A stretch of DNA of 64,000 nt, taken from Nageia nagi. Taxonomy: Eukaryota > Pinophyta. The first letter of the stretch is position 1. The number at the start of each line of letters is the position of its first letter. The position numbers were made by a program, and so were the translations under genes. The notes below the pieces were generated by a model. That model searched no databases. It was not told the origin of the DNA and saw nothing but the letters and a program-made list of their open reading frames with translations. The DNA lies in assembly GCA_050084985.1 (NCBI GenBank), contig JBITNC010000001.1, positions 104,346,001 to 104,410,000 on the forward strand, written 5' to 3'. Shown here one piece after another: positions 47,917-60,700 of this stretch.

Positions 47917-50900
47917 ATGGTCATTAGATATGATGATATTGAGAGATGTTTAGATGTTGATGAGAAAGTAAATTGTTTATCCACTCAAAAGGTTGAAGAA
48001 CAACAAGACATTGAAGAAAAAAAGATTCAATTATTCCACTTCAAAATCCAAATTAAGAAAACCAAAGTAGATTACATTATTAATCCATATTCTAAAGCAA
48101 ATTTTATTTCAAAGACTATGGTAAGTAATTTAGGATTGGAAACTTTCAACCATCTAAATCCATATCCATTGGGTTGGGTGTATTGCAATGCTAGTTTGTA
48201 AGTCACTAAATAATGTAAATTAAAATTTTCTATTTGTAGAAAGTGCATTGATGAAGTTATTATTGATGTTGTTCCTTTAGAGATTTGTGGTGTTATTTTT
48301 GGTAACCCTCACATATGGGATAGAGATGGCATTTATTATAGAAGATTAAATAAATTATGATTGATGAAATATGGAAAAGTGTTTCTAGCTAGTGCACATA
48401 AAAGAAGTAAAAGGCTACCTTTGGTCACTAGTGGTTAGGTAAAATGTCTTGTAAATGCTTCTAAAAAGTTTTCTCTAATCATAGTGAAAATAGGATCCTC
48501 AGATGAGGTGAATCTCATGTTATGAATGGCATGCAATACTGATTTTAGGCCACCAGTGATGTGTAAAAGAGAGGAATAGATGTAGGATTTGGTTAAAGAG
48601 TTTACTAACTTATTTGTAGAGCTACAAGGATTACCTCTTATGCAGGATATACAACATGATATTTAGTTGGTACCTGATGCTTCATTTTACAACATAACCT
48701 TGTATCGGTAATCAATTTTAGAGCAAGGGGAGATAAGGAGGTAGATTCAAGAGTTTGTTGATTAAGGAGTGATCAAACCAAGTACATATCTATATGGATC
48801 ACCTATTATTTTAGTTCCTAAGAAGGATCAATCTTGGAGAATGTACATTGAATATCGAGCACTAAACAAAATCACCATCAAAAATTGTTATCCTTTGCCC
48901 TGAATAGATGATCTTTTGGATCAATTGTCTAGGGAAAGATTATTCATAAAACTAGACTTGAGGAGTGGATATCACCAAGTTAGAATCAAGGAGGAGGACA
49001 TTTGGAAGACTACTTTCAAGAGAAGACAAGGCCTATTTGAGTGGCTTGTTTTTCCATTTGGTTTATGTAATGCACCAACCACTTTTATGAGGATAATGAG
49101 TGATGTACATCATACATTTATTGATTCTTTTATTGTTGTATGCTTGGATGATATTCTTATTTATAGTTCTACTTGGGAAGAACATGTTGTACATCATAGA
49201 CAAGTATTTCAAACTTTATATAGGGAGCAATTGTTATTAAAACATTCAAAATGTGAATTTGGCAAAGAGTCTTTGGTGTATTTAGACCATGTTATTATTC
49301 ATGAACAACTTAAGATAGATCCTAGTAAAGTAAGTGCTATAGTAGATTATATAAGGCCATCTAATGTAATTAAAGTAAAGAGTTTCTTAGGTTCTATCAA
49401 ATATTTGAGAAAGTTTATTATTGATTTTTCTCATATTGCTTCACCATTACATGATGTAAGTGGTAAGAGGCAAGTTTTTTAATGGGGGAAACAACAACAA
49501 ATATCTTTTGATACTTTGAAGTAAAATATTATTAATGCAACTATGATAGCACTTTCTAATTTGTAGAAGCCATTTGAAATGGAGAATGATGCAAGTGACT
49601 ATGCCATGGGAGTTGTTTTGTTACAATAAGGTAAACCAATTTGTTATCATTATGAAAAGTTTAGTGGAAGTATTTTTAATTATCCTACTTATGATAAGGA
49701 AATGTATGCATTGGTTCAAGCTATTAAAAAGTAGAAATATTACTTAATGGAGAAAGAAATAATCATTCATACTAATCATAAACTATTAAAGTATTTACAA
49801 ACTCAATCAAAATTGTAATAAACTAGATGTTATAAATGGATGAGTTTTCTACAACAATTTCATATAGTGATCAAGTATAAGAAAGGAACACATAATAAAG
49901 TTGTTGACATGATTTATAGACTACCTGTAACTATAAAATCCATATCATTAGTGGCATGCAGTACTAATTTTGGGTTGTTAGCAGTGTACAAATAGGTCCA
50001 ATGAGCTCCCTTTCAGTGCTAAAATTTCTTCCTTTTCTATCTGAGTCATTTTTAGAGGCATATATGTAGGATCCAAACATCAGAGAGGTGTATGAGTAGT
50101 TGTCTTTATCTAGGTCCAAGTATGAGGGTTTGGATGAATTTCATTTGAAAAATGGACTTCTTTATCATTTTAATGCATTATGTGTACCTATATGTGAAAT
50201 AATTATACTAATTAGAGAAGTACATACTTCAAAAATTGTAGGACATTTTGGGATTGGAAAGACATTGTACAATTTGCAAAGGTATGTATATTGGCCAAAG
50301 ATGCAAGATCAAGTTGCCAAGTACATAAGGGGGTGTTTTGTGTTGTTCTAGCAAACCAAGTAACAATAATTTGGGTTTGTATCAACCACTTCAAGTACCT
50401 TCACATCCATGGGAATGTATCTCAATGGATTTTGTGGAAGGATTGCCTATGAATAAGAAGGGTCATGACTATTTATATTTTGTTATGGATAGATTTAGCA
50501 AGATGTGTGTTTTGATTCCTTGTAAAAATACTATAATAGGATAAGATGCTACAAATTTATTCTTTTCTCATGTTGTGGGTTCATTTTGGATTGCCTAATT
50601 CCATTATTTCAAATAGAGATAATAAAGTTTTTGGCAAGTTTTGGAAATGTTTGTGGGAAAAGATGGATACAAGGTTGAAGAAGAGTACTTCCTTTCATCC
50701 TCAAAATGATGGACAAACTAAGGTGATGAATAGGAATATAGTTTAACTCTTGAGAGGTTATTATGGCAAACATCCTAAGTCTTGGGATTAACATCTTGAA
50801 TATTTCCAACATGCATACAATAGGGAAATTCATTCTTCCATTAATAAGGTTATTTTTGAGACTTGTTTTGATTATTTACCACCTTCACCTTTTGATTGTG

Positions 50901-51433
50901 TGTTTAGGAAGAAAAAGGATGAAGAAGATTCACTTGAGAGAGAGGAAAAGAAAGATGAAAAATTTGTTGAAAAGATTAGACAAATTCATTTGAAAGTTCA
51001 AGAGCAACTTGAGACAAGCCAAGCTAACTGCAAGATGAGACATGAAAAACATAGAGTTTATTATAAGTTTCATATGGGAGGCCATGTTTGGTTGCATCTT
51101 AGTAAGGAAAGGTTGTAAGGACCAGCCAAGAAGTTGAAACCTATAAGGTACAGACCATTCAAGATTATGGAGCAAGTAAGTGAGAATGCTTTTAGATTGG
51201 AGCTTCCAACATATATGAACATCTATTCAATTGTTAATGTTAAGCATTTGAAATTATATGAGCCATATATGTTGACTACAGATGAAGTAGTTTTAGATCA
51301 TATTTTTTCATCTCTTGATGACTTAGCTCCTAATACTATGGATGAACTCAAGGAGGATTCCATATTGCAAAAGAAGGTTCATGCTACAAGGACAGGTGAG
51401 ATAGAGGTATGGTTGGTTGGATTAAAAGGATAG
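47917..51433 (+). pseudogene. Gypsy pol relic (PR, RT, RNase H, IN, tail)
   Basis: Protease (48040-48200) reads VDYIINPYSKANFISKTMV, with the catalytic Asp-Thr/Ser-Gly replaced by Asn-Pro-Tyr. The RT frame 48916-49482 is open for 188 codons with [19 protein letters not shown] and [20 protein letters not shown]. The YxDD box reads CLDDILIYS, so the Tyr is Cys. RNase H (49560-49925) has NDASDYAMGVVL and, after stops, YDKEMYALVQAI. Integrase has VGHFGIGKTLYNLQRYVYWP (50240-50300), then ECISMDFVEGLPMNKKGHDY (50410-50470) and TSFHPQNDGQTKVMNR. The tail at 51134-51433 reads PIRYRPFKIMEQVSENAFRL and GEIEVWLVGLKG. Stops mostly look like CAG, TGG or CAA turned into TAG or TAA. The order is chromovirus-like. 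Confidence 0.9.
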
Positions 51434-51704
51434 AAGCCTATAAATCCAAGTGGATGGACAAGTCTAGATTTGGGGATTTATATCCTAATTTATGCATTTA
51501 TGGAACCAAATACTTCCCTATTGGGAAGGTGTGGTCTAAATTGGATCATGTTAGGTTGTCTTTTCGAGTGAAGTACTCATTCTAGATATATTCATTCTTA
51601 GAGATAGATAAAAGACCAAAATTTGGAGTTGATTAGCATTCAATTTTAGGCTACTAGAGGTGTGTAAAAATCTAAATTTAGGCTACCAATGACATGCAAT
51701 TTGA
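48528..51704 (+). repeat. Dispersed ~40-bp motif in gypsy element (4 sites)
   Basis: GGCATGCAATACTGATTTTA followed by GGCCACCAGTGATGTGTAAA occurs at 48528-48568. Related copies lie at 49953-49992, 51634-51669 and, partly and in rearranged order, 51672-51704. The copies sit between protease and RT, between RNase H and integrase, and after the tail. They are not part of conserved coding sequence. Confidence 0.7.
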
Positions 51705-52029
51705 TGAGTAAATAGTGGGATTCGAAGGGACATTAATGTGCTAGGTAGGGGAACTATTTTATCTTCCATAATCGATGTCAAGAAAGTATTTCTAAAGAAA
51801 TTTAAGGCTTATTAAAGTGCATTCCATCCCTCCTTATTTCTCTAATATGAGTTTTGAGAGATTTAGAATTTTAATATTGTAAGATTTGAAGGAAGCCCAA
51901 GAGTGATTCTAGAATTTTGTAGTTCTAAGATTGTATTTTCTTCTTGCTATAGGAGGTTGTAGTAATTGTAGGATATTGTATTGCCATTGTGTTTATGATA
52001 TTTCTCTATACATGTAATGTTGTGATGTC

Positions 52030-52266
52030 CATAGAAAATAAGAAGAGAAAGCTCCAATTCCATGCTGGATTAGCTCACATTAGGTGAACCAAGGTAAATC
52101 ATTATGTTGATCTTGATGTGTGTTTGAGATTGCTAGTTTATAGTTTGCATTGTGTAATTTCAAATTTATATGCAATTTGTATGATCTCATAATGGTGAAT
52201 GTATTTTCATTTGAATATGTAAGTGAGGATCCAAGTATGGTATAAGAATTTGATGATTACAGATCA
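52030..52266 (+). repeat. 3' LTR (segment matching the 5' copy)
   Basis: The counterpart of 46640-46874. The 3' LTR probably starts earlier, somewhere in 51.5-52.0 kb, but without a matching left copy the start cannot be set. Confidence 0.8.
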
Positions 52267-52745
52267 TCTTATGTGACTATAAGTGCTAACTTGGTCTTAT
52301 CTACCCTATTTTTTTATATGAGGCAACTATACTAGTCTCAGAGTAGTAAGTTTACAAAAGTAATATATGGTTCCCAAGTGTTGTATCTTATGTCAAAACT
52401 ATAGATCATATTTGAAATAGTTAAGTATAATTGAAACTATAGACAATAATCTTCATATCCAAAAAGAGGGCCCAAAAGTATTTATGATAAAAAGTGATAA
52501 GTTGGCCTCATCCACCCTATATTTTGAAATAATATAATTATACTAGTACAAAAGTGGTAAGTTGGCAAAAGCATGCTTGTAATACTTAACCAAATATAGA
52601 CAAAATATGTGATTTTTCAAATTTGTATATTTTGTTGAAATTGTAGACCATATTTAAACTAGTTGAGCATAATTGAAACTATAGAGAATAATCTTCATAT
52701 CCAAAAATAGGGCCCAAAATCTAAGCATTGCTACTTAATTTATGG
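52267..52745. repeat. ~240-bp satellite, right block
   Basis: About two units continue the array of 45200-46635, with AAGTTGGCCTCATCCACCCT at 52499 and ACTTGGTCTTATCTACCC at 52288 (211 bp apart). Confidence 0.9.
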
Positions 52746-52829
52746 ATGAAAATGAGAAATTCTTATTACTATATACATATGTAAAAATATGTATATATAA
52801 ATATATGTTTCCTAAGTTCCCACTACCCA

Positions 52830-53235
52830 AGAATTATTTAACAAGATGTAAAATTAATTTTCAAAAAAACCTTATACATATATGTCAAATATTTAATGAT
52901 ACGTAAGTACGATTTAATGTTTTGCAAGGATTGCATAGTGCATACAAAATGGTTTGTAAATATAGTTTCATTATTTTCAATGATTACATAATACAAAAAA
53001 GGTTTTGCAATGATTACATGATATGCACAAAATAGGCTTTCAAAGAAAATCCCTAAGACTATCAAGGGACCATTAAACTTCACTACCAAAATACTCCTAA
53101 AACCTAAACTAGATATGTGGAACTCTTTACATGGTGCATGTAATTCAAATGTTTGGATTTTAAATTCCCTAAAGGGTGTGTGGAAGTGTCTATATGGTGT
53201 TTATAATTTGAATGTTTAGGTTTTGAACACTGTAG
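52830..53235 (+). pseudogene. PPR fragment, opposite strand
   Basis: The plus strand here carries the eroded PPR unit seen on the minus strand elsewhere. Landmarks are ATGATATGCACAAAATAGGC, TTAAACTTCACTACCAAAAT and TGTGGAAGTGTCTATATGGT, followed by AATGTTTAGGTTTTGAA. Two copies of the last segment occur (53130 and 53190). The inversion shows rearrangement of the PPR-bearing module. Confidence 0.55.
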
Positions 53236-53239
53236 ACCA

Positions 53240-54310
53240 TTTGAATCATTTCATATCATATGGTACAGTTACATCATCTTCATATCAAATGATGTATTTA
53301 TATAATTTCATATCATATGGAATAGTTGCATCATTTTAGACTAACAACATACTTATATCATTTCATATCATATGATGGTGCATTTAAAATTATTTCAAAT
53401 CTATAGTGCACTTGGATCATTTCATATCATATGGTGCATTTGGATTATTTCATATCCATGGATTGCATGATTCTTCATGTGTGATTAGGTGTTCCTTTAG
53501 GTGTTGTCAATCTTTGAACTAGGATGAGTAAGGAATAAATAGTGATAGGTAAATTCCATTGGCCCATATTTTGGGAACCCATGGCTAGCACTATGATTAA
53601 GTTTCATGTTGAACCTCACATAACCAAGGATGGCATAGTTTGGAATCTTTCCTCAACATGATGGAAGAATGCTTTAATATTATGTCTTTTTTTAAATAAT
53701 AATCATTTAGTGGTAGGTGTAACCCATGAACTTATGTTCTTTTGCAATGGGTTATTCTTCCCACCTAAAAGTATAAGATAATGGGTTATACTAATATGAT
53801 TTCATACCATATGTTGGTGTATTTAAATTAATTATTTCATATCATATGATGCACTTGGATCATTTCATATCATATGGTTTAGTTATATTATTTTCATATA
53901 ATATGGTGTATTAGATAAGTTCATTTCATATGGTATAGTTTCATTATTTCAAAGAATATGGTGTAATTAGATAATTTCATATCATACTATGATGCATTTA
54001 TATAAATTCATATCATATGATGGACTTGGATCATGTTTCATACCATATGTTTATGTATTGAGATCATTTCATACCATATGCTATATGTGTATAATTTCAT
54101 ATCATATGTTGATGGATTGAGATCATTTCGTATCATATGGTATACTTGGATTATTTCTTAGATCTATAGTTAGTGCATTGAGATCATTTCATATCATATG
54201 GTGCACTTGGATTGTTTCTTATCATATGTTAGTGCATTGAGATCATTTCATATCATATGGTGCACTTGTATCATTTCATATCATATGATGCACTTGGATT
54301 ATTTTATATC
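53240..54310. repeat. ATTTCATATCATATGG array, copy 2
   Basis: Dozens of imperfect units with ATCATTTCATATCATATGGT and GCACTTGGATC lie in two blocks (53240-53460 and 53800-54310), interrupted by one dispersed module. Best conserved around 54120-54300. Confidence 0.8.
53462..53795. repeat. Dispersed module, copy 2
   Basis: Shares TTCATGTGTGATTAGGTGTT, ATGTTGAACCTCACATAA and AGTATAAGATAATGGGTTAT with copy 3, about 845 bp downstream. No ORF recognised. Confidence 0.8.
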
Positions 54311-54645
54311 CATGGACTATATCATTATTCATGTGTGATTAGGTGTTCCTTTCAGTGTTATCAATCTTTGGACTAGGAAGAGTAAGGAATAAATAGTGAC
54401 TAGTCAATTCCATTAGGCCATCCTTTGGGAGCCTATGGCTAACACTATAATTGAGCTTCATGTTGAACCTCACATAATTGAGTATGGTGTAGTCTAGAAT
54501 CATTCCTCTAAATGATGTAAGAATTCTTCAAGGCTATACCTTTTTTAAAATAATAATCATTTAGAGGTAGGGGTAACCTACCATGTTAAATTCTTTTGTG
54601 GTGGGTTATTACCACCCCCTAAAAGTATAATGTGATGGGTTATAC
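54307..54645. repeat. Dispersed module, copy 3
   Basis: Matches 53462-53795 and, less well, 41760-42040. Each copy follows an ATTTCATATCATATGG block, so array and module move or duplicate together. Confidence 0.8.
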
Positions 54646-54839
54646 TCAAATCCTTAAACTATACAATGGTGGGTACACATTGTCACTTTAAATATCATGA
54701 GAAGGTTTAAAAGATATTAGGTAGCGAGAAATTTGACTTTATGCTAGTGGGTTTGAATTTCCAATATAGAGTCTAAATTTTTAGTAACACCCTCAAAGAT
54801 GATGGATCTGGACCCACTACTAATGATATTCAATGGGGT

Positions 54840-57740
54840 TTTGAGCCTCCACCAAAGTCCCTTGTTTCTCTAGTGAAGAGTGTATATGGATTTTAGAAAT
54901 ATCAACAAGACATGTCCAAAAGATAATTTTCCATTGCTTAATATTGATATGATTATTGATAGTGTTGCTATAAATAAGATGTTATCATTTATGGATGGAT
55001 TTTCATGTTATAATCAAGTTAATATAAAATAAAATGATCAACATAAAATAAAAGTTTACACTCCTTAGGGTAATTTTTGTTAGAAATTTGTGCTCTTTGG
55101 TCTTAAGACTAGAGGTGCTACCTTTCAAAGAGCTATGATAACAACTAAGATTTATGTGGATGATATTTTGGTAAAATCTAAGAAAAAAGAAGATCACCTT
55201 AATGAGTTAAAAGTGGTTTTTGATATAATAAACAATTACAATTTTATAATCAAGCCATAAAAGTGTGTATTTGGTGTTTTTTATGGTAAATTATTGTGTT
55301 ATATCATTTCTAGAAAAGCTATTGAAGTAGATCCCAACAAAGTTAAAGCAATCATGAATATTCAACCTCCAATAAACTTGAAGTATATAAGAATTCTTTT
55401 ATGTAAGGTGAATGCAATAAGAGGGTTTATTTCTCAAATTTTTGATAAATATGCTTTTTTTACTCATTTTATTAAGAAATAAAGTAAATTTATGTAGGAG
55501 AAAAATATCCACAATATTTTAATATTATTAAGAAATATTTGATCAATACACTAGTTTTATCACCATACCAACATTAACATCCTCTTTGGTTGTATTTATT
55601 AGTTACTTTACAAGCCTTAGGGAAAATGCTTTCTATGAAAGATGATGGAAAAGAAAGGGTTAGTTACTTCATAAGCTAGATATTGATGGACAATGAGACA
55701 AGGTATATTCCTAATGAGAAATTATATTATGGCATTATTTTTGCAACTAAAAAATTAAAATATTATAAATTGGGAAGCAATACTCAGGTTATTACTAAGG
55801 TTGATCCAATAAAGTACTTATTATCCAAGATCTATTTATCAGGAAGAGCTATTAAATGGGTAATGTTACTTCAAGAATATGCCCTTATTTTAATTAATCA
55901 AAATCCATAAAAGGTCAAGTATTAGTGGTTTTTATGGCTGATTTTTCATGTGAAGTATTATCTCCACTTAATGAAGAGTTTCAAAATGAATATTCCTCTA
56001 TAGAAAAAATAAACCTTAGACATTATTCTTTGGTGGTTCCAAATGTATGCATGAAGTATGGGGTAGGTACGATATTGATTTCTTCTTATGTTTTTGTTAC
56101 TCCTTTAGCATATATATTAGCTTTTTATTAAACTAACATTATATATGAATATGAAACTCTTATGGTGACTCACTATTGATTGTTAACAAAGTTAATGATG
56201 TTTACAACACAAAAGATGAAAAGTGTATTCCTTATAAGAATTTGGTTACTAGATTGTTTAACATCTTTCATGAGTATCATTTGGAAAATATTACAAGAAA
56301 CAAAAATATGTATGTGAATGATATGGATAGTGTAGCTTCTATTGCTCTTAGTGAAGTGGATGATGAAGAGACCATTCTTAGAATAAAAAAAACTAGTTAG
56401 GTCATCATGCCATGCTATTTATGTTAAGAAATTTTATTGTGTTATTATAATTGCTAATGTTGAGTATGAACTTAGCCCACAGTATGAGGATATTTATGAG
56501 TATCTTAAGAATGGCACTATTCCTATAAGTATGCAAGATAATGTAAATAAGAATGAGAGAATTAGGCTCAATAAACATGCATGTAAATATGTCATTAATG
56601 AAAATACCCTTACAGAAGATCATTTAAAGGTACTTTATTTACATGTTTACATTATAGAGAAATTGAAACAATCCTAAAACAAGCCCATAAATTTATATGT
56701 GGTGGTCATTTAAATAGTATATTAGTTTATAAAAGATTGCTTAGAATGGGGTATTATTGGCCATTAATGGAATGCAATTGCTTTCAACATGTTCAGAATT
56801 ATGTTAACCATAAAATGCATGCAAATTTGGAACTTCAACCTTCACATACATTAACTATAATCACATCTCCATGGCCATTTTCTATGTAGACTATAGATAT
56901 TTTTGGTGTTATTAACCTAACCTTAAGTAAGGGCCATATGTTTATCATAAAAGCCACATAATATTACATAAAATTGGTTGAATATATTCCTTTAAAGTTC
57001 ATGGTTTCAAATAAATTGATTAATTTTATTATTGAGAATATTATCACATGATTTGGAATACCTTCAAAAATTATCATGGATAATGGGACTAATTTGACAA
57101 GCCAAGAAATGAAGTAGCTTTGGAAGATATTTCACACTGATAAATACTTTAACACCATTTTATCCTCGAGGAAATGTGCAAGCTAAAGCTATTAGCAAAA
57201 CATATCAAGAGTATATTCTATAAAATAATGAAAAAGAATGGTAAAAATTGGCATGAACAACTCCCTTATGCATTATGGGAATACCATATAAGTATAAGAA
57301 TCACAAGTGGGATAACTCATTTTTCAATTGTTTATGGGGATAAAGTTATTATTCTTTTGAAAATTTAGATACCATATTTCAGAGTTTCCCTTAGAGGCAT
57401 AATAAGTGGAGAAGATCAACAATAAAAATTACTATTACAATTGAAAACCTTATATGAGAAAGGATCAATACACTAGAACATCTAAGGAGATATCAAAATA
57501 AATTAAAAGGAGAATATGGAAAGAAGATTAAATTCAAGGAATTTGAAATAGTGGATGTAGTATTACTTTAAAATCTATGAAACATAACAATTAGATAAGA
57601 AATCAAAGGAAAATTTTGACCAAATTGTGTAGGTCCTTATGTGGTAATAGAAACATTTGATAAAGAAGCCTATAGGTTTTTAGAATTAGAAAGTGGGGAA
57701 GTCAAGAACCATGCCAATGTAAAATATTTGAAATAATTAT
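54840..57740 (+). pseudogene. Tat-type gypsy pol relic with two RNase H domains
   Basis: RT remnants start near 54890 (RNINKTCPK-like), and the catalytic strand at 55150-55185 reads KIYVDDILVKSKK with YVDD intact. Then come KCVFGVF and SRKAIEVDPNKVKAIMNIQP (55310-55370). RNase H follows with NEKLYYGIIFATKKLKYY and DPIKYLLSKIYLSGRAIKW (55800-55860). A second RNase H-like segment, CMKYGVGTILISS and YEYETLMVTHY (56040-56180), is the dual arrangement typical of Tat/Ogre elements. Integrase pieces include GGHLNSILVYKRLLRMGYYW (56700-56760), then IIMDNGTNLTSQEMK (57073-57117), and a tail GPYVVIETFDKEAYRFLELE (57637-57695). Several stops and shifts make it inactive. Confidence 0.85.
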
Positions 57741-60700
57741 ATACCCAAATAGACTATCATGACTAGTTTGTCACCTCAAAATATGATAAAATATATAAAT
57801 ATATATAAAAAAAATTACAAAAAACTTAAATTTGAACCAAAAAAATTGCAAAAAGAGGACTATAATTGATCCATTTGTGGCTCATTATCGATCCATTTGT
57901 GGGTTTTCATTGATCCTCCTTTACATGATTTTTTTTCTTGTCAATTTGTATGACTACTAGAAAGTCAATATTGCATGTATTTTAGTTCTAAATATTTTTT
58001 TCATGATTATTTCATAAATTTTACATGATTATATGTTGTTTATCTAACTCTTATTTACTTTTCATAATATTAGCAATTCCTTAGTTGTTTAAAAAAATTA
58101 AAAATTGAAGCAAAGAAGAAAATTCCCAAGAAGTTACTTGGCAAAGTGATTTTGAAATTCCATGAGTATATAAAATGGGCTAGCATAAGTCCATTTTTGG
58201 ATCATCTTTGATCCTCTTTTTATAAAAAATCATGTCCCTCATTCATAGATTGGCCTTCTTGGGATTCCTTGGGATCATTTCCATCTTTAGATAGGTTTTT
58301 TTTCTAGAACTGAGTACAAAAATTAGGTATAATAATTGTTAGTTTGTTAATATTGCTAATATATATCATGCATATAGAAATAAAGACATATTTATCAATG
58401 ACATTTATTAGAAGATTATTGTATTCAATAAAATCATAAAATCACTATGGGGATTAACTATCCATGACTCTTTTGAATAGATAGTTATGTTTCCAATATT
58501 AGTCATTACATCATGCTTATATCAATATTTACTATTTGACTTGTAATAACTAAAAACATCCACATGTATGAAAATAAATCTAAGCTATCATGTCTTCATA
58601 AGCATCAGTGCTTTGGATAGAGATGTATATTGTAGGTTGCCTTTGTCTAAAATCCTTCTTTCTTTCCTTGCTATTAAAAGCATCTAAGTCAAAAAGAGGG
58701 CATGAAGTAAGTGATTATCATCATTGATGTGGTGAAAAATTAGATCCTTTTTATCATGATTTCATGAATTTATTTTGTTACTTGGAACCCTATGGGACAC
58801 TATTATTATATTTTAACTTATATGATTGTTATATTTAGAAGTACATACATATTTGTTTGATTGTTATATTTGAATGTTTGAATGTTCATATTTTACATCA
58901 AGTAATAATAATGTGGTTTAAGTAAGAAACAACTTCAAAATTAGTTCTAGATGATCAAAATCTAAGGATAACTTTAGAATATTCAAGCTCCAAAATTAAT
59001 TATGATTGACCAAACTAAAAATGTATTCAAGAATGGAAAACTTTAGAATCTTCAATAAGAAAATTTGGAAATAGAACACAAGGGCATAAAGTGTTCTATT
59101 TTTTTGGTGTCAACTACTCTCCAAATATGTTCCATGATTCTAGTAGAGCATTGTGAAAGATTTTATAATGGTGTTCTAAAAGGATAACTTATAAACCTAA
59201 AGAAGTGGAAAAAAAATGAATACATAAGACAAATTAATTTTATATTTAAAGTTTGACTGAGTCTAAATATTTGTTAGCAAGTTGGATACTTACTTAGTCT
59301 TCTTTCTGTACATGTCTAGAGAATCATAGCATAAATAGGATTGTATTTTAAATAAACCTATGACACATACATGTGTAATCATTTTTGGCATTCATAAGTT
59401 TATTAGAATTTATAGAATAAATTAGCCTTCTTCCTTTAGAAGTAGGCTAGCTACCATTATGATTTGAACTCTAAAGTTTATTTAGATATTATAGTTTCTA
59501 CTATGTGAATGTAATGCTACCACCCATTTCTTGATAACATTTTTTTTATTCCCAACATCATAAATTCTAAAACTTTAGACCTTATTTTATTAGTTTAGAC
59601 ACTTGAATGATCTTAGAATAGAACATGTGATCCATATGAGTATATCAATGCTACTAGATGGTCAGCACTCACATGGGAAGATTGGCCAAATCTAGATAAG
59701 CTAATCCTGATCAAATTCCTTCTAGTGTTCACCACATAATGCTCATTACATTGGGAGATGCCTCATAATTAACCCCACCATTTATTCTCATGAACTATGC
59801 AACAAAGGTTTTGGTCATAGCTTAGTGGTTTCTTACTTGGGGCCCTGTTCCCCCAATGAAGATACATCCACTAGGTTATGCATCCTCTTCCCATGATAAC
59901 CCTCCAACTCATAGGAGATGATAGTTTTTCCTAGGAAAAATTCCTTACTAGAGGGTAAATTTCATCACCAATGGAACATTCATCATACTCCTATATGCTA
60001 AATTATGAATAGTATGACTACTAAATTACCCCCATCTAGTAATCATATTTTTATAAACTATTACCCTCATCTGATACCATCTTGAGGATATAAGACACTA
60101 GCCTACCCATATATATTGGCTATGCTCACCATAGAATCTAGAATCCCCATGCCTATATCTTGGGGATCCATGGGTATTGGAGTAATACCCTCAAGTGGTT
60201 TATATATTCTAGTAATTTTTAAGCAAGATTATAAAATAAAACCACCCCATGTCCTATCAATCCTAGAAATAATTAATCCCAGATCAATTATTAAGGTTTC
60301 TAGGTTTTATGCTTGCACTAAGAATTAGATGTTACCTTAGTCTAAATTCATGATAACAAAACCATCCTTTACTTTTTTAAACTAACAAGTAATAACTAAA
60401 TAACATATGTAAGAAGTTTCAACCTAAACTTATTTAGTAAGTCATTGAGAATACGCAAGAGTACTACAATTGTCCCATATACATGGTACTATGTATAGAA
60501 TGCTACTTTATAAGAATTTTGCATTCTAGAATTTTGTTACAAGCCTTGAGATGGCACTAAATTCAACTACCTATAATAAGTAAGTGTAGTGTAAAGTGGT
60601 CCTCACTAAAGGAATATTTCTTTTGCCTATTGTTTAGTGATTAAGAGTTTGACTAATGAACATTCTATTTCATTTTTGATACAATCCATAAGTTCCCTTC

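Larger units (their letters stand above)
46636..52266 (+). mobile_element. Ty3/gypsy element nested in satellite
   Basis: Direct repeats at 46640-46874 and 52030-52266 flank a full-order gypsy coding region: gag, protease, reverse transcriptase, RNase H, integrase and a chromovirus-like tail. The initiator-Met primer site TGGTATCAGAGC lies two bases after the first repeat. The 5' LTR appears truncated at its left end, because the sequence upstream of 52030 looks like further LTR with no counterpart on the left. Satellite sequence lies on both sides, but in different phase, so some flank was lost. The same family left the relics at 10.5-15.4 kb. Confidence 0.85.

Noticed and set aside
60116-60328. 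70-codon plus-strand frame
   Set aside because: No recognisable domain; the surrounding sequence has stops in all frames and no promoter or exon signals that I can support.
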